A DNA stretch of 9,413 nucleotides from NCBI GenBank assembly GCA_902463875.1, contig CABQHR010000060.1, positions 1 through 9,413 on the forward strand. The letters are read 5' to 3'. The notes beneath the pieces are model-generated. The model did no database searches, had not been told where the DNA came from, and saw only the letters and a program-made list of their open reading frames with translations. This document shows positions 6,690-9,413 of the stretch, piece after piece (within the stretch, counting starts at the first letter, position 1; the number at the start of each line of letters is the position of its first letter). The DNA is from an uncultured Collinsella sp. Lineage in GTDB: Bacteria > Actinomycetota > Coriobacteriia > Coriobacteriales > Coriobacteriaceae. A program made the translations under genes and the position numbers.

Positions 6690-7765
6690 TAGAGGTCTCC
6701 TCCCTTAAACGGCAAGCCCTGCTCGGCCGCCCGCAGTATGCGCTCGTCGATCTGGGAGCGCACGATGTCGTTGGTGGCGACCCAGGCGGCAAAGCTGGCG
6801 TTGTCGGGTGCGCCCAGGCCCTCCTGCAGTACCGGCGTCGCCTCGGAGAGTGCAAGGACGAGCTCGTCGGTGGAGCCTGCACCCACGTTGACGCGGGCAT
6901 AGACGCCATCGGGAAACTCGGTTTGGAAGTAGAGCGCCTCGGCTGCGTGCGGGCACGAGCGCGCAAGGATACGCAGGTAGTGTTCGGCGCCCTCGTAATC
7001 CAGCTCGCGCCAGGCAGCGCTCATCAGCGCGATGAGCGTCCACGGGTCCAAGTCGCGTTCTGCATCCTTGGGACGACGGCGCAGCGGCGTGTTGGCGAGA
7101 TAGGGGACGGAGTGGGCAGAGCGAAAGCGCTTGAGCTCCTCAGCGGGGTATTCGAGCTTTGCCATGGCAAGCATCGCAGTATGGCGGACGCCGGCGGGGT
7201 CGTTGGGCGCAAAGTCGAGGCTGCGGTTTGCGGCTTCGAGCGACATGCGGTAGCGGCCGCTAATGAGCGCGCGCGATGCCAAGGCGGCAAGCCAGCGCAG
7301 GTAGGGACGGCGGGTCAGGTCGCCTGCAGCCTCGCGCTCGTAGGGGTCCTGCGCCGAGGCGATCTTGAGCGCCAGGTCGTGTTCGACTTCATCGCACTTG
7401 GATACCAAGTACTGTACGTATTCCTCGTTGGAGTCGGCGGTGAGGGCGCACAACATGCGCTGGGCATCCCAGTTGGCCGGATCGAGTGCGGCTGCCTCGC
7501 GGAGCATGTTCTCGGCTGCGGCTTCTTCTTGCTCTGCTTGGGCGTCGTCGGGGATAAAGGGGATGCGGTAGTCGACAGCCTCGACCACCTTGGTAATGAG
7601 GTGCCCGGCGCGGTCGCGGTCGTGCACGATGAGCGGCGCGGGGTTGCGGGTGAATTGCTCCATCAGACGCTCGACGGCGGGGCCGTCGGTGAGCGGGATA
7701 TTGTCGCGGCGCAAGGCCTCAAGAACGAGGCGATGGCAATCCTCTTGAATGGGATCGAATGCCAT
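6689..7765 (-). CDS. TPR-like helical protein of unknown function (first of a paralogous pair)
   Basis: A 358-residue soluble protein, the first gene of the operon. I start it at the ATG at 7765, because AAAGGAGG lies 4 bases ahead. An in-frame TTG at 7795 would add ten residues and place that ribosome binding site inside the gene. Residues 1-75 (LVLEALRRDNIPLTD and following) form a helical N-terminal region. An acidic, Ala-rich helix (about 74-92, with AEQEEAAAE) follows. TPR-like helices come next, best seen as RRPYLRWLAALASRALISGR (152-171) and AANRSLDFAPNDPAGVR (178-194), a typical A/A...N-P-N-D turn of TPR proteins. PWTLIALMSAAWREL begins at 241. No catalytic motif, signal or membrane helix is seen. 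TPR-fold scaffolding is the best reading; the function is unknown. Confidence 0.87.
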   Translation of the reverse strand: MAFDPIQEDCHRLVLEALRRDNIPLTDGPAVERLMEQFTRNPAPLIVHDRDRAGHLITKVVEAVDYRIPFIPDDAQAEQEEAAAENMLREAAALDPANWDAQRMLCALTADSNEEYVQYLVSKCDEVEHDLALKIASAQDPYEREAAGDLTRRPYLRWLAALASRALISGRYRMSLEAANRSLDFAPNDPAGVRHTAMLAMAKLEYPAEELKRFRSAHSVPYLANTPLRRRPKDAERDLDPWTLIALMSAAWRELDYEGAEHYLRILARSCPHAAEALYFQTEFPDGVYARVNVGAGSTDELVLALSEATPVLQEGLGAPDNASFAAWVATNDIVRSQIDERILRAAEQGLPFKGGDL

Positions 7766-7802
7766 GGGGCCTCCTTTGCTGCGGTTAGGGTTCAAATGTC
7801 TC

Positions 7803-7845
7803 TATATAAGGTTCTAGTTTACCCGCATGTGGCACACCGGGGGTA
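7803..7845 (-). promoter_or_regulatory. Probable operon promoter with overlapping palindrome
   Basis: On the minus strand TATATA (7808-7803) lies about 38 bases ahead of the first gene of the operon and can serve as a -10. The -35 is poor. A nested dyad, TACCC (7820-7824) / GGGTA (7841-7845) around TGTG-G-CACA (7828-7836), covers where a -35 would fall. This arrangement fits a repressor or activator site, but the regulator is unknown. Confidence 0.4.
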
Positions 7846-8198
7846 CCGCACTTGGACTTGCACCTTTGCACCACGAAGACGGATGTCGCACAAATGTCGG
7901 CACCTTGGACGACCGAGTGGTATCACGGTGCCGCAAACGGTCGATATTTGGCGGCGAACGGCGCATTTTTTGGAGGGGCACCGTCCTGCCCGGGATATGT
8001 AGTCAACCTTGATAAAACGTTTGCCCAGCTTGGGGGTATGGATGCCACACAAGGGTCTTCGGGGATAGAAAAAACGTTTCATCATTGGTAGCTTTGGATG
8101 AATATCTGACCAACCGGAACGGTAAAATAATGCATGTCCGAGCGTTGAGACGTTTAGACATCGCGTATCGCCATCGCCGGCGACGCGCAAACACGGTC
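7846..8198. other. Gene-free divergent spacer with dispersed inverted and direct repeats
   Basis: No credible protein gene is seen; the ORFs here are short, Arg/Cys-rich and unlike their neighbours in codon use. The spacer holds a perfect 8-bp inverted repeat ACGGTGCC / GGCACCGT (7925-7932, 7977-7984) around an A/T-richer core with a T6 run. It also has a repeated ATGTCG near 7882-7900, and two AAACGTTT palindromes (8015-8022 and 8072-8079) set 57 bp apart. A related GACGTTTAGAC follows near 8150. The region may be a degenerate mobile or repeat element or a regulatory region of the alcohol dehydrogenase gene. Confidence 0.45.
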
Positions 8199-8201
8199 CT
8201 G

Positions 8202-8230
8202 ACGGAGCCAATCGGGTGCTCCGTTATATA
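8202..8230 (+). promoter_or_regulatory. Probable alcohol dehydrogenase promoter with 7-bp inverted repeat
   Basis: TTATATA at 8224-8230 is a plausible -10, placing initiation about 30 bases before the start codon. Immediately upstream, and overlapping its first T, perfect 7-bp arms ACGGAGC (8202-8208) and GCTCCGT (8218-8224) fill the spacer. They would put a bound protein between -35 and -10. The -35 itself (CTGACG at 8199-8204) is weak and 19 bases away. The site is not a Rex-type sequence. Confidence 0.4.
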
Positions 8231-8266
8231 CGCAAGTCTTAGAGGGGCTTGTTTAGGAGGCACAGT

Positions 8267-9413
8267 ATGGGACGTTTTACCAATCCTCGCGATCTGTACT
8301 TTGGTGAGGGCGCTCGCCACGAGGTGAAGAACCTCAAGGGCAGCAAGGCCATCATCGTGACCGGCGGCGGCTCCATGCGCCGTGGCGGTTTTCTGCAGGA
8401 CGTCGAGGCCGACCTCAAGGAAGGCGGCTTCGAGGTCAAGCTGTTCGAGGGCGTCGAGTCCGATCCGTCCATCGAGACGGTCATGAAGGGCGCCGAGGCC
8501 ATGCGCGAGTTCGAGCCCGACTGGATTATCGCCATCGGCGGCGGCTCGCCCATCGATGCCGCTAAGGCCATGTGGGTCTTCTACGAGTATCCCGAGGAGT
8601 CCTTCGACAACATCATCCAGCCGTTCAGCTTCCCCGAGCTGCGTCAGAAGGCTCATTTCTGCGCCATCTCCTCTACCTCCGGCACCGCTACCGAGGTCAC
8701 CGCATTCTCCGTCATCACGGACTACGCCAAGGGTATCAAGTACCCGCTGGCCGACTTCAACATCACCCCTGATGTCGCCATCGTCGACCCCGAGCTCACC
8801 TACACCATGCCCGCCAAGCTGTGCGCTCACACCGGTATGGACGCTCTGACCCACTGCATGGAGGCTTACGTTTCCACCTTCGCCTCTATGTTCACCGACG
8901 CCAACGCCCTGCACGGCATCCGCGAGATCGTCGAGTGGCTGCCCAAGTCCTATGAGGGCGACAAGGAGGCCCGCCAACACATGCACGAGGCTCAGTGCAT
9001 CGCCGGCATCGCCTTCTCCTCGGGCCTGCTGGGCATTGTCCACTCTATGGCCCACAAGACCGGTGCCGCCTTTGAGAACGGCCACATCATCCATGGTGCC
9101 GCTAACGCCATGTACCTGGGCAAGGTCATCCAGTGGAACTCCAAGGATCCCCGTGCCGCCGAGCGCTACGCCTTCGTGGCCAAGGAGGTCCTGCACCTTC
9201 CCGGCGAGACCAACGAGGAGCTCGTTGCCGCACTCGTCCAGAAGATCCGCGATATGAACGACGCCCTCAACATCCCGCAGTCCATCAAGGATTACGCGAA
9301 TGGTGGCGTGAAGGTCGACGCAGAGAACCCGCAGATGGTTTCCGAGGAGGAGTTCCTTGCCAAGCTGCCCGAGATCGCCGCGAACGCCGAGACCGACGCC
9401 TGCACGCCCGAGA
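8267..9413 (+). CDS. Iron-containing alcohol dehydrogenase, C-terminus cut by window edge
   Basis: An open frame of 382 codons runs to the window end without a stop. The family is ~390-400 residues, so only the tail is missing. It is a type III (Fe-dependent) NAD(P)-linked dehydrogenase that interconverts alcohols and aldehydes in the cytosol, typically in fermentation. GGGSPIDAAK at 91-100 binds the cofactor. Conserved STSGTATEVT is at 136-145. Metal ligands are D192 and H196 (GMDALTHCMEAY), H263 (GIVHSMAHKTG) and H276 (HIIHG). The last motif is usually HxPHG. Here Ile replaces Pro, and ENG precedes it compared with the classic spacing, though relatives with similar spacing exist. TAGGAGG lies 6 bases ahead of the ATG. 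Codon bias is very strong, suggesting high expression. Substrate cannot be read from the sequence. Confidence 0.95.
   Translation, partial: MGRFTNPRDLYFGEGARHEVKNLKGSKAIIVTGGGSMRRGGFLQDVEADLKEGGFEVKLFEGVESDPSIETVMKGAEAMREFEPDWIIAIGGGSPIDAAKAMWVFYEYPEESFDNIIQPFSFPELRQKAHFCAISSTSGTATEVTAFSVITDYAKGIKYPLADFNITPDVAIVDPELTYTMPAKLCAHTGMDALTHCMEAYVSTFASMFTDANALHGIREIVEWLPKSYEGDKEARQHMHEAQCIAGIAFSSGLLGIVHSMAHKTGAAFENGHIIHGAANAMYLGKVIQWNSKDPRAAERYAFVAKEVLHLPGETNEELVAALVQKIRDMNDALNIPQSIKDYANGGVKVDAENPQMVSEEEFLAKLPEIAANAETDACTPE

Noticed and set aside
5616..6692. A 358-codon open frame on the plus strand opposite the second TPR-like gene
   Set aside because: The minus-strand frame has the ribosome binding site, the stop-start coupling and similarity to its neighbour; the plus frame has none of these.
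7766..7795. A TTG start extending the first operon gene by ten residues
   Set aside because: The AAAGGAGG that would serve the ATG at 7765 lies inside this extension, which argues for the later start.
6923..8002. A 359-codon open frame on the plus strand opposite the first TPR-like gene
   Set aside because: No ribosome binding site or motif, and it runs out of the gene into the spacer with a change to Arg/Cys-rich sequence.
7819..8211. A 130-codon minus-strand frame in the divergent gap
   Set aside because: Arg/Cys-rich, no ribosome binding site, and it would overlap the promoter zones of both flanking genes.
8003..9196. A 397-codon open frame on the minus strand opposite the alcohol dehydrogenase gene
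   Set aside because: The plus strand encodes a full Fe-ADH with metal ligands and a good ribosome binding site; the minus frame is its shadow.
1..9413. Functional link between glnN, tRNA-Glu and MurT-GatD through glutamine
   Set aside because: The theme is attractive, but a strong terminator, opposite strands and repeats separate the genes; adjacency alone does not support a pathway unit.

Overview
The window reads as a stretch of a high-GC anaerobic Gram-positive chromosome, most likely a Coriobacteriia member such as Collinsella. That assignment is an inference. It rests on the strong bias to GC-ending codons, a type III glutamine synthetase, a MurT/GatD peptidoglycan-amidation protein and a stand-alone iron-type alcohol dehydrogenase. 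No 16S or other decisive marker is present.

Layout. At the left edge, the first 28 codons of metF (methylenetetrahydrofolate reductase) run leftward off the window. A 426-bp divergent gap follows, holding a 76-nt nested palindrome and several short stem-loops. Then comes a complete type III glutamine synthetase gene (glnN, start 512), closed by a clear intrinsic terminator. Positions 2664-3422 hold no convincing protein gene but are dense in structure. They contain a ~234-bp element with ~40-bp terminal inverted repeats, an isolated tRNA T-arm-like relic, a tRNA-Glu(TTC) gene on the minus strand with its own promoter and terminator, two tandem 80-bp units whose inverted arms are conserved while their cores differ, and a REP-like palindrome.

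From 7765 back to 3423 on the minus strand lies a three-gene operon. It starts with two translationally coupled, mutually similar TPR-like proteins of unknown function. It ends with a 725-residue single-chain fusion of the lipid II isoglutaminyl synthase subunits MurT and GatD. A 501-bp divergent gap follows with repeats and operator-like sites. The window ends inside a plus-strand iron-containing alcohol dehydrogenase gene that lacks only its last residues.

How the parts may relate. GlnN makes glutamine, and the GatD half of the fusion consumes glutamine to amidate D-Glu of lipid II, so the neighbourhood has a nitrogen and cell-wall flavour. A terminator and a tRNA gene separate the two, so co-regulation is not shown. 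The most notable items are the MurT-GatD fusion, the coupled paralogous pair ahead of it, and the cluster of unusual inverted repeats at 2716-3412.
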